64,000 nt of DNA from Theocolax elegans (taxonomy: Eukaryota; Arthropoda; Insecta; Hymenoptera; Cerocephalidae): positions 67,361,342-67,425,341 of the forward strand of contig CM047426.1 in the NCBI GenBank assembly GCA_026168455.1, given 5' to 3'. Shown in pieces: positions 45,673-56,723 of the stretch (position 1 is the first letter of the stretch; every line of letters begins with the position of its first letter). Under the pieces are notes generated by a model, which saw nothing but the letters and a program-made list of their open reading frames with translations, was not told where the DNA came from and did not search any database. The position numbers and the translations under genes were made by a program.

Positions 45673-45692
45673 GTTCCCCAAAAGGGATGCCA
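45673..45692 (-). other. Primer binding site of the errantivirus-like element
   Basis: On the minus strand TGGCATCCCTTTTGGGGAAC begins three bases after a GTCATAACA LTR end. It has the TGG start expected for a tRNA 3' CCA. I cannot assign the tRNA. Confidence 0.6.
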
Positions 45693-45695
45693 AAA

Positions 45696-46235
45696 TGTTA
45701 TGACCCGGCTTATCAAGACGGTGTCAGGCGTGAGTAGTTCATTAAATTATTTTTATTTTAATGTCAAACTACTGTCAGCTCCGGAGCCTCTTAGTTCTTA
45801 TAAGTCACAATTATGGTGTGTCACGCTTTGTATATTACGCGTCACGTAACGTTTGTCACATGTGGCAGATGATGTTGTAATTACGCGTTACGTCACGCTA
45901 GTCATACAACGTATAACTAGGTTTCCCCGACGTTATATGTAACGTTACTCGAAGTTGTTATATATGTTTGCAAGCGTTACGCGTAACGTTCTAATAGGCG
46001 TAACTTTATGAAGTCGACGATTCGGTACTTACGTGTAGATGATGCGTCACGTTTATCCTATGTTAATACTTCTTGATGAAGATATTGTGTTTGTCAGTTT
46101 CTTTAGGTTTATTTAATGAAATTGAGATAGCAGTTTTGTGTTTATTTGATTATTTATTTAATCCTTTTATTCTAACTCTATCCTTTTATTCCTTTTATTC
46201 TAACAAGAATTTTATTCTTCATTAATATTTATTAC
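45696..46235 (-). repeat. 5' LTR of the errantivirus-like element (right border uncertain)
   Basis: The element-side end is fixed by the primer site; the other border is a guess, near an ACA at 46232. The region 45830-46060 is rich in CGTNACG motifs (CGTCACG, CGTAACG, CGTTACG), close to half-sites of CREB/ATF factors. No matching 3' LTR exists at 37.4 kb, so the element's 3' end is lost. Confidence 0.5.
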
Positions 46236-47345
46236 ATTTTTAATATTCATATAGGCCTTTTTTAGAAAAGAATTTATATATAGTCTAGTTATGAAATCAT
46301 AACATGTAAGAGTTTATTTATGTACTGTATCATATCCAATTTCTAATCATTATCCATTTATTGACCATTGTTTAATATAAATAATAACAACAAATAACAA
46401 TAGATCAAGTCAAAAATCCATATATTATTCGTAAACATTATTTTTATTATTCATTATCTTTTTTATGTGTATAGTTGTAATCAGAAATTGGATATGATAC
46501 GGTTTTATTATTCTTATTTAATGAATTTTGTTACACTAGAAGCAAGTAATATTAAAATGTACTAAATTTAATATCTTGAGTGGTGGCAATTTAATCAATA
46601 TTATGATAAAAGGTTTATAAGAATATCTTTCTATTTTAGTATATTATAAGAAATAAGATCCATGTCTTTAATTGTTTTTAAATTTCATAATTTAACAAAC
46701 AGTAATATTCCATAATTTGAATTGATAAGTTAATTGAGGAGACATTGACGATGTGAAAATTTTAACGTCTGAAAAGGGAGACTGCTAAATCTTCCTCCGA
46801 AAGATCGTACTTTGAATTAGTTAAATGATTCGTTTAATCAATCGAAAATTCTGCTTTAATTTACAAATTTAGGATGGAGTCGACTTAGTGTAATTTCATT
46901 TATAACACAGGAATATGACAGGATTAGAAAGAAATACTAATTTATTAAAAAGAAATTATAAAAATAGTATAATTATTTAAATAAATTCAGATAAACGTTT
47001 ATTAATAATCGATTGCTACTATTCTTTTGTAATCTTACTTTGAAAAGCGTAAATGTTTGTTTTATAAAATAGTATCATTTTAAACAAGTCATGTCATTCG
47101 CTATTCTTTAATCGCCATAAGATTAAAAAATAGATAAATAGTCTTCGTGGCCAAATTCGGGTCTCATATTCTCTAAATACAATGCTAGGTTTTATATATT
47201 TTTGTAGAGACCTTGATGAATCTCTGTTAGAAAAATATTTCGCGAATGAATTTATACAAATCTAACTACTCGTTTAGAAACCTTGGTGAATCTCTAAATT
47301 CAAGTAGCCTCCAAATGATCTATATATCTTGTATCACGATTAGCT
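46236..47345. other. AT-rich non-coding stretch with a small inverted repeat
   Basis: No ORF. GTATCATATCCAATTTCT at about 46327 and its reverse complement near 46484-46503 enclose about 180 bp, possibly a small MITE. Nothing else recognised. Confidence 0.5.
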
Positions 47346-47533
47346 TAAAAGGGCAAGCATGGGGACGATCCCTTATATTTTAAGCTTTTATATACTTTTA
47401 AATTCTGTATATGAATTTCACAATATACATACGCTGGAATCTAAAACAGCGGGTTCGCTCACTGTTAACACAAGTCTCACAAGATTCAAGAACAAGACTG
47501 AAGACTAAAGGCGTTAGGTGGTGCATTCGCGGG

Positions 47534-47605
47534 TTTATAAAGACTCAAAAGAAAGATGGACTCGAGAATGTTCTAGAACCGTATGAGAGTCGCGGGCCAA
47601 TCAGC
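47534..47605 (-). promoter_or_regulatory. Heat-shock-type promoter cluster
   Basis: A perfect three-unit heat shock element GAAtgTTCtaGAA lies at 47566-47578, extended on the minus strand by another TTC/GAG half. On that strand TTTATAAA follows about 25 bp downstream (47541-47534) and a CCAAT box (47597-47601 on the plus strand, ATTGG on minus) lies upstream: HSE, then TATA at normal spacing. No ORF follows on the minus strand for over 1 kb. The GC-rich block to 47702 ends in GTGTAACA and may be an LTR or promoter fragment. Confidence 0.45.
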
Positions 47606-47702
47606 GATGGACGCGATTCAGACTCGGCGTAGGTGGGAGTAGTTAAGGATTGTCAAATCGGCATGTTCGCAGGTCAGTGACCGACATCACTGCGTGTAAC
47701 AA

Positions 47703-48542
47703 CTGATTTAGCAAAGTTTGTAAATTTATTTAAAGGCTTTATAGGTTAATTTTTATAAGTGCATATATATATCAGAATAAAATCAAAATTATTAAAAATG
47801 AATATTTATAATAATATAGACGTCTATGAGGGACGTCATAAAATTGTAGTCAGATTTGAACATGCAAACTGTTTTATTGCCTTTATCAGAAGTTGTTAAA
47901 TATATATATGGATTATCCTTAAGAAAAGTTTTCCTCCAAAAAGTAATGGTCCTTCGTTGGTATAAAACCTCCTTCGAGTACCTGCAACAGTATTAATAAA
48001 TAATACTGAACTGAAATTAGAGTTAAGGAAAGCAGTAGGTTATCAAAACCTAGTTGCAGGTAAGGAGAAGGAGAGGTGAGTTGAGGTTAGGATCTTACTT
48101 CCACAAGAGATTAATTTTAAAGGAAGAAACAACGCTATTTATACATTACCTCGGGCAATCTAGCTAGATGTTGACGTGAGAATAAAACAGGCACCTCCGG
48201 AACCTGGTGAGGAAGAAGTAGCTGAGGAAATCTCCAGTACAGTGTTGATGTCGTCGTTCCCGCATGCCGCACCTGAAACATATAAACAAACTCGGACGAA
48301 CTAACATTAATACAGGTTATTTATGAAACTAGAGTATTTTACCGTTTATTGACGTTGTTCCTGTGGATGAGACTCCGGGTTGTTAGTATCCAGCAGTTGA
48401 GACAGTGCACGGGGACGGAGGTGTTCACTGCACATAAACAACACACGTACGTTGGTTCGGCCGAGTCAAGCGAACGAGAGCCAACTGCTGCGCGTGGCGC
48501 ATGCGCGCGGACTCGCTGATCGGTACATCACGATGAACTCGG
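47703..48542. other. Non-coding stretch before the third Gypsy element
   Basis: Mixed composition without a credible ORF. The part from about 48380 is GC-rich and is probably the U3 portion of the third element's 5' LTR, whose start I cannot fix. Confidence 0.4.
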
Positions 48543-48905
48543 TGATTCCGAGTCGGACCGTTGAATGAGACGTACAACCGAAATTTTACTTAGTTATTAC
48601 CGAGAGTGGTTACTTTTTATTTAATTGTTTCTTTTCGAGCATCTGCAGGTGAGAATTCCTGTCTAAATTTCCTGTTTTCCAGCTTCCCGAGTAAGCTGTG
48701 ATTTGTGCGTGTGTGTGCGGTAATCGCGTGTGATAAATATATAAATTTTGCCGCATGAACGCGGCTGGCGACCGTGACTAGTTTGTTCGTTTATTTATTG
48801 TATTATTATTATTTTATTAATATTAAATTCTCTAGCTTCGAATAAAAGTGTTGTTATTTTATTGTATGGGAGCCGTTCACCCTGATCCCCAGTGAACGTG
48901 TTTTA
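48543..48905 (+). repeat. 5' LTR (3' 363 bp) of the third Gypsy element
   Basis: This segment recurs reversed at 55720-56082 with about 98% identity, ending exactly at the primer site. AATAAAAG near 48841 is a polyadenylation-like signal. A 13-base copy of the primer site, TGGCGACCGTGAC, occurs inside it near 48771. Confidence 0.8.
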
Positions 48906-48923
48906 TGGCGACCGTGACAGGAC
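48906..48923 (+). other. Primer binding site, tRNA-Arg(TCG) type
   Basis: TGGCGACCGTGACAGGAC is complementary to the 3' end of insect tRNA-Arg(TCG) as I remember it (…CCTGTCACGGTCGCCA), over 17-18 bases. Confidence 0.8.
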
Positions 48924-49711
48924 CCCGGTGTTAAATTTTAATCGGGAAAATTTCGGGATCGCGTGGTTCGCCATTACCGCACACACAAACAGGAGGACGC
49001 CGAGGAATTGGCTTTGGGCGGCCATTTTGACCTCGTGCGAGGATTTTGTGATTTTTCATTTTTTTTTATTATTGATTCGACTTGGTAAGTCAATTGAAAT
49101 TGTTTTTGGCTAGGTAAAAATTTCTTTTTGTTTATACAAATGCTTGTAAATATTATTACAGCAAGTTTAAATTAATAATCATAAAATAATTTGGCTTTTG
49201 CTCAGCGATAAAGTGTTTTTGGTTTGTCTAGCTTGAAATATTAATTAATTCGAAGAGTATGCTCATGTATTGTGTAAAGTTGTTTATTTAAATAATTCCA
49301 TGGTGTATAAATTTTCCAGCTAGCATTTTATTTTATTTTTTTACGTGAATTTTTTTTTAAATTTGATAAATGAAAATTTTATTTTTGTAAATAAATTAGA
49401 TTTTATTCCTTTTGAGTGGATAATTATTTATTAAAGTAATGTTTGTTGTTCCAGATTAAAAATAGGAAAGAAAGTAAAATTATAATTTTATATTTATCCT
49501 GGTAACCGAAGCAGTTAAAGGTTGGTGATTATTTATTGTTAATTGTAAAATTTTATTATTTGTTGACAACTTTTCTACCATTAATTTGCATTCAAGCTCC
49601 ACCTCATTCCCTTCAAGCATAACCCTTGCTACCTTTCAAGCTTTATATATTAATATTCTAGCATTTCCACCAATTCTAGCTCCATATTGTTTAATCGGCA
49701 CCTTGATTTCA
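48924..49711 (+). other. Leader of the third Gypsy element
   Basis: About 790 bp without a real ORF. A GTAAGT donor at about 49085 and a pyrimidine-rich TTTCAG acceptor at about 49711, just where Gag-like coding begins, could form a leader intron. Confidence 0.4.
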
Positions 49712-51615
49712 GGACCCTATTTCCTTGAATAGTCATCGTGAATTTTCTGCATGGCAAAGTAGGCGACCCCAGGTATTAGATTTACTTACCCAGGATGTGC
49801 CATCAGAAAATGTTTCTCAGGATGATTCGTTAATACCCATAGAGGAATCAAATGATATAAGGAATGGAGTTCCTAGTGTTCCCCCTCGAGCTTAATCTAC
49901 TCAGTTTCCAGTTCCCGAAGGAAGAGTGCAGAATATACCAAGAGCTGATTATGAACAACGGTCAATGACATTAACGGAACCAAGTAATTCGGTAAATCCA
50001 GCTTACCCCACGATTCGAGCTGATAATACTTCGTATTTCCCAATCGCTAACCCAATTTTTAATCGAGCAGACCAAAATGGAAGGATAAATGAAAGGAACT
50101 GTGATGTTACTGGACACGAGCACAGTTATCTATAAAATAATCCAGCAAGTATGTCAGGAAGAAATCAATGTGATATTAATAATGTTCATCAAAGTAGTAT
50201 GACCCGGAATGATTATCAAGAAGAAATACCAGCTACAGTGGTTAATGGACGTCCTAGGATGTGGGAAAAAAAACAGGTCGAGTCCATTGGAATACTGACC
50301 ATGATGGGATAGAGTGGACACACCCATTATCATCGGAAGCGGAACGAAGGACAGTGAATAGATCGAACTATATACCCAGGGTAGATACTATTAATCAAAC
50401 TAGGACGGAAAGCAATATAAATAATAGGAATAATCCAGCCACCAGTACCAGAATCCGATTCCCAAGTAATATACCGGAAAATAACAATACTACCATTAGA
50501 AGTGATAGGAATGCATCCAACTGGGATAGTTCCATTTTATTGAGAGAAAAGAGAACGGGGGAATTATTACAAAAGTGGCATGTAGAGTTCCGAGGAACTA
50601 AGAGGCAGGATCCGGAGGCATTTTTGGAGAACTTGACTGAGTTTAAGGAATCATATAATTTATCCTTGGAGGATATAGTTCGAGCTTTACCCTCCGTATT
50701 GGATGATGAGTCTTGGTATTGGTATAGGAGAGAACACAAGAACTGGTCTAGCTATAATGATTTCGAAAGGTCTTTTAGGTTGCAATATTGCATGGAGGAT
50801 GTTCAGGAAAGGTTAAGGATATCTATTGAAACTAGAACACAAGGTTTGGGGGAGGAAATAAGCATTTACTTAAGTAAGCTTAGAATTTTATTAGATCAGG
50901 TTAAACGTCGAATGATTTTAGCTTCCCAATTGGATAGGGCTTATAACAATTTGCATCCTAGTTATCGTCAAAGAATTGATCGAGATCAATTCCAGTCTTT
51001 TGATGAGCTCCAGCAATTAGGTAAAAGAGAAGAGCATAGACGAATTAGGGAAAATTGTATAGACCACCTCCTTCATTGGAGGAGTCATATTTTCCAAGTG
51101 CTGCTTATATACCTCCAAAAGGAAGAAAGTTTAATAAGACCGCTCCTATAGGCAATCACCAAGAAGAGTCTTTGCCACAATTTGCCGAATATCAGGAATT
51201 GGCCTCTATCCAGCAACCATCGCAGCACTATCGTCCTCCGTCTAACCCTACAAAACCCAAAAATACTACCATTCAAGATTCCAGCTATCCGTCCAATTTT
51301 AGATTTACTCCCAGTTCAGTTCCAAATTCTAAATACCCGACAATTCAAGGCAGCTCGAGCCAACCCAGTTCTCGTTCCTCTGGAGCAAATGGTAAATTCA
51401 CTACAGCAGCCCCTACGGTTTCGAATTTGAGTAAAGGAAACGGATCGTGTTTCAGATGTCGGGCTAAGGACCATTGGAGTAAAGAGTGTCCTAGTAATTG
51501 CTGTTGGGGTTGTGGTAGGGCAAATACTGTTCGAAGAAATTGTCCAACTTGCAGGAAGAATGATGTTCTGAGAAATCTGCAAGAGAAAGCGGGAAACGGT
51601 CAAAGGAGGAATTAG
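49712..51615 (+). pseudogene. gag: Gag of the third Gypsy element, decayed
   Basis: Coding-like sequence starts at about 49712, with in-frame stops at 49893 and 50133. A frame change in an A8 run near 50266-50273 leads to the main piece (50261-51151), with a capsid region (LQKWHVEFRGTKRQDPEAFL, VRALPSVLDDESWYWY, SFRLQYCMEDVQ). Another frameshift near 51055 leads to 51055-51615, a proline/serine-rich part with a CCHC knuckle (CFRCRAKDHWSKEC) and a second cluster (CWGCGRANTVRRNCPTC). The second cluster resembles that of the outer element's Gag and ORF3. Confidence 0.85.
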
Positions 51616-51623
51616 TAAGGGTC

Positions 51624-52050
51624 GTGGATTCCTCCCCATCTAACCAGAGTGACCCGAAACAGAGAGGAAGTGTTAATGGATTGGCCAGTTGTGATAGATC
51701 TAGCTCGTATGTTCTAGCCCCCCAATCGTTTATTCAACATTCCGTAGTAGGAGAAATAGAACCTAGGTTATTTTTCACGATTGAGTTAAATGGAAAGAAA
51801 GTTATAGGATTAGTAGATAGTGGATCTGTACATTCGTATTTAGGGAAAGGATTAGGTAAACAGTTTCTGGAAAAGTATACCCCTATATCTAGCGCAGTTA
51901 ATGTTGCAAATGGGAATCCAGTAGCTGTGTAAGGGAAGTTAGATGTAAAGATAACAGTAGATGGAGTGCAAAAAGTTTTACCGTTTCGTGTAGCCGATCA
52001 ACTGCAATATGAATGCATCTTAGGTACTTCCAAAGGTTGTTTAAGATAAA
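51624..52050 (+). pseudogene. Protease of the third Gypsy element
   Basis: Active site LVDSGSVHSYLG, about 60 residues into the ORF. A TAA at 51930-51932 interrupts the fold; coding continues in frame to a further stop near 52048 (YECILGTSKG, the end of the protease). Confidence 0.8.
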
Positions 52051-52093
52051 AATCGATTATGCAAATGATACGTGGTGAACTCCTGATGGGGAG

Positions 52094-55038
52094 TTGCATA
52101 ATTTTTTTCCGTATGGACATGATCCAGGTTATTTGCCCGCTCTAGCTAGTATAGATGGATTGGTCAAGGCTACTGGAAAAGAAAAGGAGCAAATCCAGAA
52201 GTTATTAGACAACTTAATCCCACCCACGCCAGAAGTTTTAGGAACTACCAAATTATTCAAACATAAGATCGATGTGCAAGGTCATGATCCTATTAGACAA
52301 CGTCCCAGGAGATATGTACCGCGGATGTTGGCTGCAGCTCAAGCGGAGGTTGAACGCATGTTGAAAGAAGGAATAATTGAGCCTTCCGACAGTCCGTGGT
52401 GTAGTTGTCCGGTGATTGTTCCCAAACCGAATGGAAAGTTTCGTTTTTGTCTGGATTATAGGGACGTGAATAAGGTGACTAAAAGATGTGCTTATCCCAT
52501 GAAGAATATGGATGATATATTAGATAAATTAAGGTTAGCGAAATATATTTCTAAGTTAGATTTAAGTCAAGCATATCATCAGGTTTTGTTGGAACCAGAA
52601 AGTAGAGAGATCACCGCATTCGCTGTCCCTGGGAGAGGTCTACACCAGTTTAAACGAATGCCCTATGGGCTAACTAATGCTCCAGCAACTTTCCAAAGGA
52701 TAATGGAAAAATTAATTCGAGCTGATTGGGAACCATATGTATTTGTATATTTGGATGATATCATTATTGTCACCCAAAATTTTGAGGATCATGTATATTG
52801 GTTGGAGAAGGTATTAGTAGCATTGGAAGAGGCTAATTTGCAAATAAATAGGGAGAAGTCAGAGTTCTGTTGTGATGAGGTTAAATATTTAATTTATGTG
52901 GTAAATGCCGAAGGATTGAATACAGACTCTGACAAGATCAAACCAATAGTGGAATATCCAGCTCCTACCAATATAAAACAGCTTCGAAGGTTTCTGGGAA
53001 TGATAGGATGGTATTCCCGGTTCATTTCCAATCTAGCCGAAATTAAAGTTCCTTTGACAGATTTAATGAAGAAAGGAGTAAGATGGCGATGGGAAGAAAG
53101 TCAACAGCAAGCATTTGAGAGACTTAAGTTGGCATTGACTTAAGCTCCAGTTCTAGCTCGGCCGGATTTGAGTAAACCGTTTTTCTTGCAAACCGATGCT
53201 AGTGATTACGCGATTGCAGGCGTACTAACTCAAGAAATTGATGGAGAGGAGCATCCCATTTATTATGTAAGTCGCACCTTAAACCGAGCTGAACGGAATT
53301 ATAATGTGACAGAAAAGGAATGTCTAGCTGTATTGTGGTCCGCGAATAGGTTAAAAGGTTATTTGTTGGGTGAAAAATTTAAAGTAATTACCGATCATTC
53401 TAGCTTATTGTGGTTAAACAATTTGAAGGATCCTTCAGGAAGACTTGGTCGTTGGAATACTGCGTTGGCTAATTATGACATTGAATTTGTACATAGAAAG
53501 GGTATTTTGCATCAGGTTCCCGATGCTTTATCTCGAGCTTGGGAAAATGATCAAGAGATCGTTGCACTTATTCCGGCGGATATTGAAGATCCTTGGGATC
53601 AAAAGAGAGTTAAGTCGGTTTTGAATTTCCCTAATAAATATCCTGATTGGAAGGTAGAAAATAATCTCCTGTATGCTCATAGACCAAATAGATTAATAGA
53701 TCCTTTGTTGCCTGATTTAGAAGCATGGAAGTTGGTTCTGCCACTACAAAGTCGTGCTCAAGCTTTGTATGATGCTCATAATACACCTCAAGCTGGTCAT
53801 TTAGGAATTGAGAAAACGTATGCAAGAATTGCTACTTATTATTATTGGCCAGGGTATTATTATGATACATCGTGTTATGTTCGATCTTGTCATGAGTGTC
53901 AGGTGCATAAAAGTTCGCAACAGGCTCTATCGGGTTTAATGGAGGAAAGGATTATAGATGCTCCGTCGAAAATCGTCGCAGCCGACATAATGGGCCCGAA
54001 GCCTCCTTCTAAGCGAGGTTTTCGTTATTTAATCGTCTTCGAGGATTTATTTACTAGGTATGTACAGATTGTTCCGTTGCATAAGGCTGATGCCAAAAAT
54101 GTTCTTCAAGCTTTTGATGATGTTGTCCTCAGTATTTGTTGACGGATAATGGGACTGAATTCTCGAATGCAATGGTAACGAAAAGACTGCAAGAATACGA
54201 TATCCAGCAGTCTACAATTCCTCCATATCATCCTCAAGCTAACCCTGTTGAGAGAGTTAATAGGAATTTGAGGCCGATGATTAATAGTTTTCTAAGCGAG
54301 GATCATAGAGATTGGGACAAACATTTGAATGCATTTGAATTTGCGTTGAATACTATGGTTCACTCATCGTTGAAGGTTACTCCAGCTTTTATGAATTTTG
54401 GTAGGAATCCAGTTCCTGTATCCTTAATCCGAAAACACCTTGAAAGTCCTATTCCTGTCCAGCAACAAAATGAAGAAAAGTGGTCTAGCCGAATAACCAG
54501 GTTACCGATTTTACATGATTTAGTAAAGAGGTTTATAGACCAAGCAAGTTTAAGACAAAGCAAAAATTATAATAGAAATAGACGTGAAGTAAGGTACGAG
54601 ATTGATAACTTGGTGCTTCGTAAAAATCATACCTTATCTTCTGCGGTCCGTAATTATTCAGCTAAACATGCTCCAAAGTTCGTAGGTCCAGCAAAAATTA
54701 TTAAAGTTTTATCTCCGGTATTATATGTAGTCGAGGATTTGAAAGATGGAAAAGTCACAGAAGTATATGTAAATGATTTGAAAAAATATTTACCTCGGAG
54801 AGGTAATCCCAATGTTGATATTCCAGTTAATGATGTGGAGAACGTCCAGACGGCGAGGAATGGAGAGGGGAACGGGAAGGAGAGGGGTGTATGTCCCGAC
54901 CCATCGATCCCCACCCCCCGAAGAAGAGAGGGTGGAAAGGGGCCGAATGAGCAGGGAAGAGGAAGTAGTGGTGGGGACGTCAACACTGTCACTGGGGGAG
55001 GTCCAGCTCGAAAGAGGGGCAGACCCCGAAAATGTTGA
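52094..55038 (+). pseudogene. pol: Pol of the third Gypsy element: RT, RNase H, integrase
   Basis: RT (52094-53143) with VIVPKPNGKFRFCLDYRDVN, MPYGLTNAPATFQ and catalytic YLDD, ended by a TAA at 53141. RNase H resumes in the same frame (53168, FLQTDASDYAIAGVLTQ), then the integrase zinc finger (HNTPQAGHLG...CHEC) and AADIMGP. A small deletion with frameshift near 54130 joins to 54136-55038 (LTDNGTEFSN, NPVERVNR, a GPA-type C-terminal module, and an AT-hook-like KRGRPRK at the very end). One stop and one frameshift, so inactive, though the catalytic residues survive. Confidence 0.9.
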
Positions 55039-55180
55039 GATTGGGATGGACCATCCACCAGAGGACGAAGTGAGTTCTGACGAGGTGCTTCCGGAAGTGG
55101 CTCCATTGGGTCCAATTCCCGGGGTAGTTGATAATTTGAATGGTGGGTTGAGGAATTTGTACATGATGTATAGGATATGA
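54812..55180 (+). CDS. Possible acidic overlapping ORF at the pol end
   Basis: 122-codon frame overlapping the pol C-terminus and running 47 codons beyond it, acidic and proline-rich with a leucine-containing tail (LNGGLRNLYMMYRI). It could be the relic of a third ORF like the one in the outer element, or a chance frame. Confidence 0.25.
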   Translation: MLIFQLMMWRTSRRRGMERGTGRRGVYVPTHRSPPPEEERVERGRMSREEEVVVGTSTLSLGEVQLERGADPENVEIGMDHPPEDEVSSDEVLPEVAPLGPIPGVVDNLNGGLRNLYMMYRI

Positions 55181-55188
55181 AGGGTATA

Positions 55189-55719
55189 TATGAAAATGGA
55201 ATTTTTTTTTTTGTTATCTTTCTAGATCCACCAAATTTGGAGAACGTGTTTTATGGTAGTTTTATGGTATTTATTTTATTTGTCTCGCACTTGTTATGTA
55301 CTTGGTAGCTCATTCGTTAACACACGGTAACGGTTCGTAACTGACATATAATATTTTTATTATATATTACTACGTATTTTATACTATCAAATGTTATATT
55401 TTTATTAACATTCAACATACATTTTACACAAATAGAATTCTTTAAATGCTGTACTGCTGATATAGTATATTAAAGATTGTTAAAATTGCAAATTAAAAAA
55501 ATCAAATAAATCATGTATACTTATCCGTTAAACAACTTGATTTTTAACTTTGAAAAATGAAGATGCGGTATCACAAATAAATCAAATTATTATGTATATC
55601 GGAATATATTATAATATATTAAACTGTATAAAAATTTGTCAGTATATATTAGGGTATATCAGATTCAATTATAATTTATTATAATTCATTACAAGCCTTA
55701 TTTGAAATTTTCAGCATCT
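55189..55719. other. AT-rich stretch, nothing recognised
   Basis: Starts with a poly-T run; no ORF and no 3' LTR. A short GAGAACGTGTTTTATGG near 55240 resembles the LTR/primer-site junction sequence but is isolated. Confidence 0.5.
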
Positions 55720-56082
55720 TAAAACACGTTCACTGGGGATCAGGGTGAACGGCTCCCATACAATAAAATAACAACACTTTTATTCGAAGCTAGAGAATTT
55801 AATATTAATAAAATAATAATAATACAATAAATAAACGAACAAACTAGTCACGGTCGCCAGCCGCGTTCATGCGGCAAAATTTATATATTTATCACACGCG
55901 ATTACCGCACACACACGCACCAATCACAGCTTGCTCGGGAAGCTGGAAAACAGGAAATTGAGGCAGGAATTCTCACCTGCAGATGCTCGAAAAGAAACAA
56001 TTAAATAAAAAGTAACCACTCTCGGAAATAACTAAGTAAAATTTCGGTTGTACGTCTCGTTCAACGGCCCGACTCGGAATCA
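55720..56082 (-). repeat. Inverted LTR fragment of the third Gypsy family
   Basis: 363 bp, the reverse complement of 48543-48905 with a handful of differences. Ends exactly at the LTR/primer-site border on the left and abruptly at GACTCGGAATCA on the right, where the Penelope 3' end begins. It is a fragment of a separate copy or the result of a rearrangement. Confidence 0.88.
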
Positions 56083-56358
56083 TTTTTGCGTTACATCTTT
56101 CAATGTTTGACACTGTTCATTTGACTCTTTAACTACCGTTAATTCGAATTTAAATGGTATATTTAATATAACGTTTGTCTTGTTTGTAATTTATGTATTT
56201 ATTTTTTGAAATTTTTTTAAATAATTGTTGTGTTTGAATATAGGCACCGGAAGATGTTGGCAGTCCAAGCCAACGAAACGTTGTACAATAAATATAGGAA
56301 AGAATTGTGTTTTCTTCCTCCTTTCCTTGCCTCCATCAGATCGACTTATTATTCATAT
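56083..56358 (+). repeat. Penelope-like element 3' end, second copy
   Basis: Matches 27164-27440 in reverse orientation. Contains the hairpin GTTGGC-AGTCCAA-GCCAAC (56256-56274) followed by GAAACG. It lacks the RT and endonuclease, so it is 5'-truncated. Confidence 0.7.
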
Positions 56359-56364
56359 ACATTA

Positions 56365-56723
56365 ATAATTGGAGTGCAAATAAGTATCACAAAACATACA
56401 AAAAAATTATTAAAAATAAATGTTTATATACATCTTGCAAACGACGTAGGTTAAGATCTAACAATTCATTTGCTATCTTAGATGATGGTACATATGTTGT
56501 AATAAGATATTTTATAATTGATCGAACTACATTAACAGAATATATTTTATGTAAGATTGTAAATGTAGAAAATGTAGTTCATTCTTTTAACATTAAAAAA
56601 ATTGTTAATATACCATCTCGAATTGTATCTCTTTCAATTAGTAAAATACTAAAAATATGCGTCAATGTCAAAACTGATGATTGTGAGTATTTATGTGCTG
56701 TACCAAATTTGTATCATTATTAA
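56365..56723 (+). pseudogene. Probable C-terminus of a CACTA transposase
   Basis: An open frame ending in LCAVPNLYHY, with NKCLYTSCKRRRLRSNNSF and a run of short beta-like segments, recalls the C-terminal region of TNP2-type CACTA transposases in ants and Hydra (RNN, a basic patch, then YxCxxPN near the end). It lies on the same strand as the N-terminal pieces at 24498-26057 and would follow them. The link is from memory and order; a second independent copy is the alternative. Confidence 0.5.

Larger units (their letters stand above)
48543..55188 (+). mobile_element. Third Ty3/Gypsy element, decayed, lacking a 3' LTR
   Basis: 5' LTR end at 48905, tRNA-Arg type primer site, gag, protease, RT, RNase H and integrase follow on the plus strand, with many stops and frameshifts. 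No direct 3' LTR follows the pol end at 55038; the only LTR-like sequence downstream (55720-56082) is inverted. Related in RT and integrase motifs to the outer element at 3744-22868. Confidence 0.85.
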
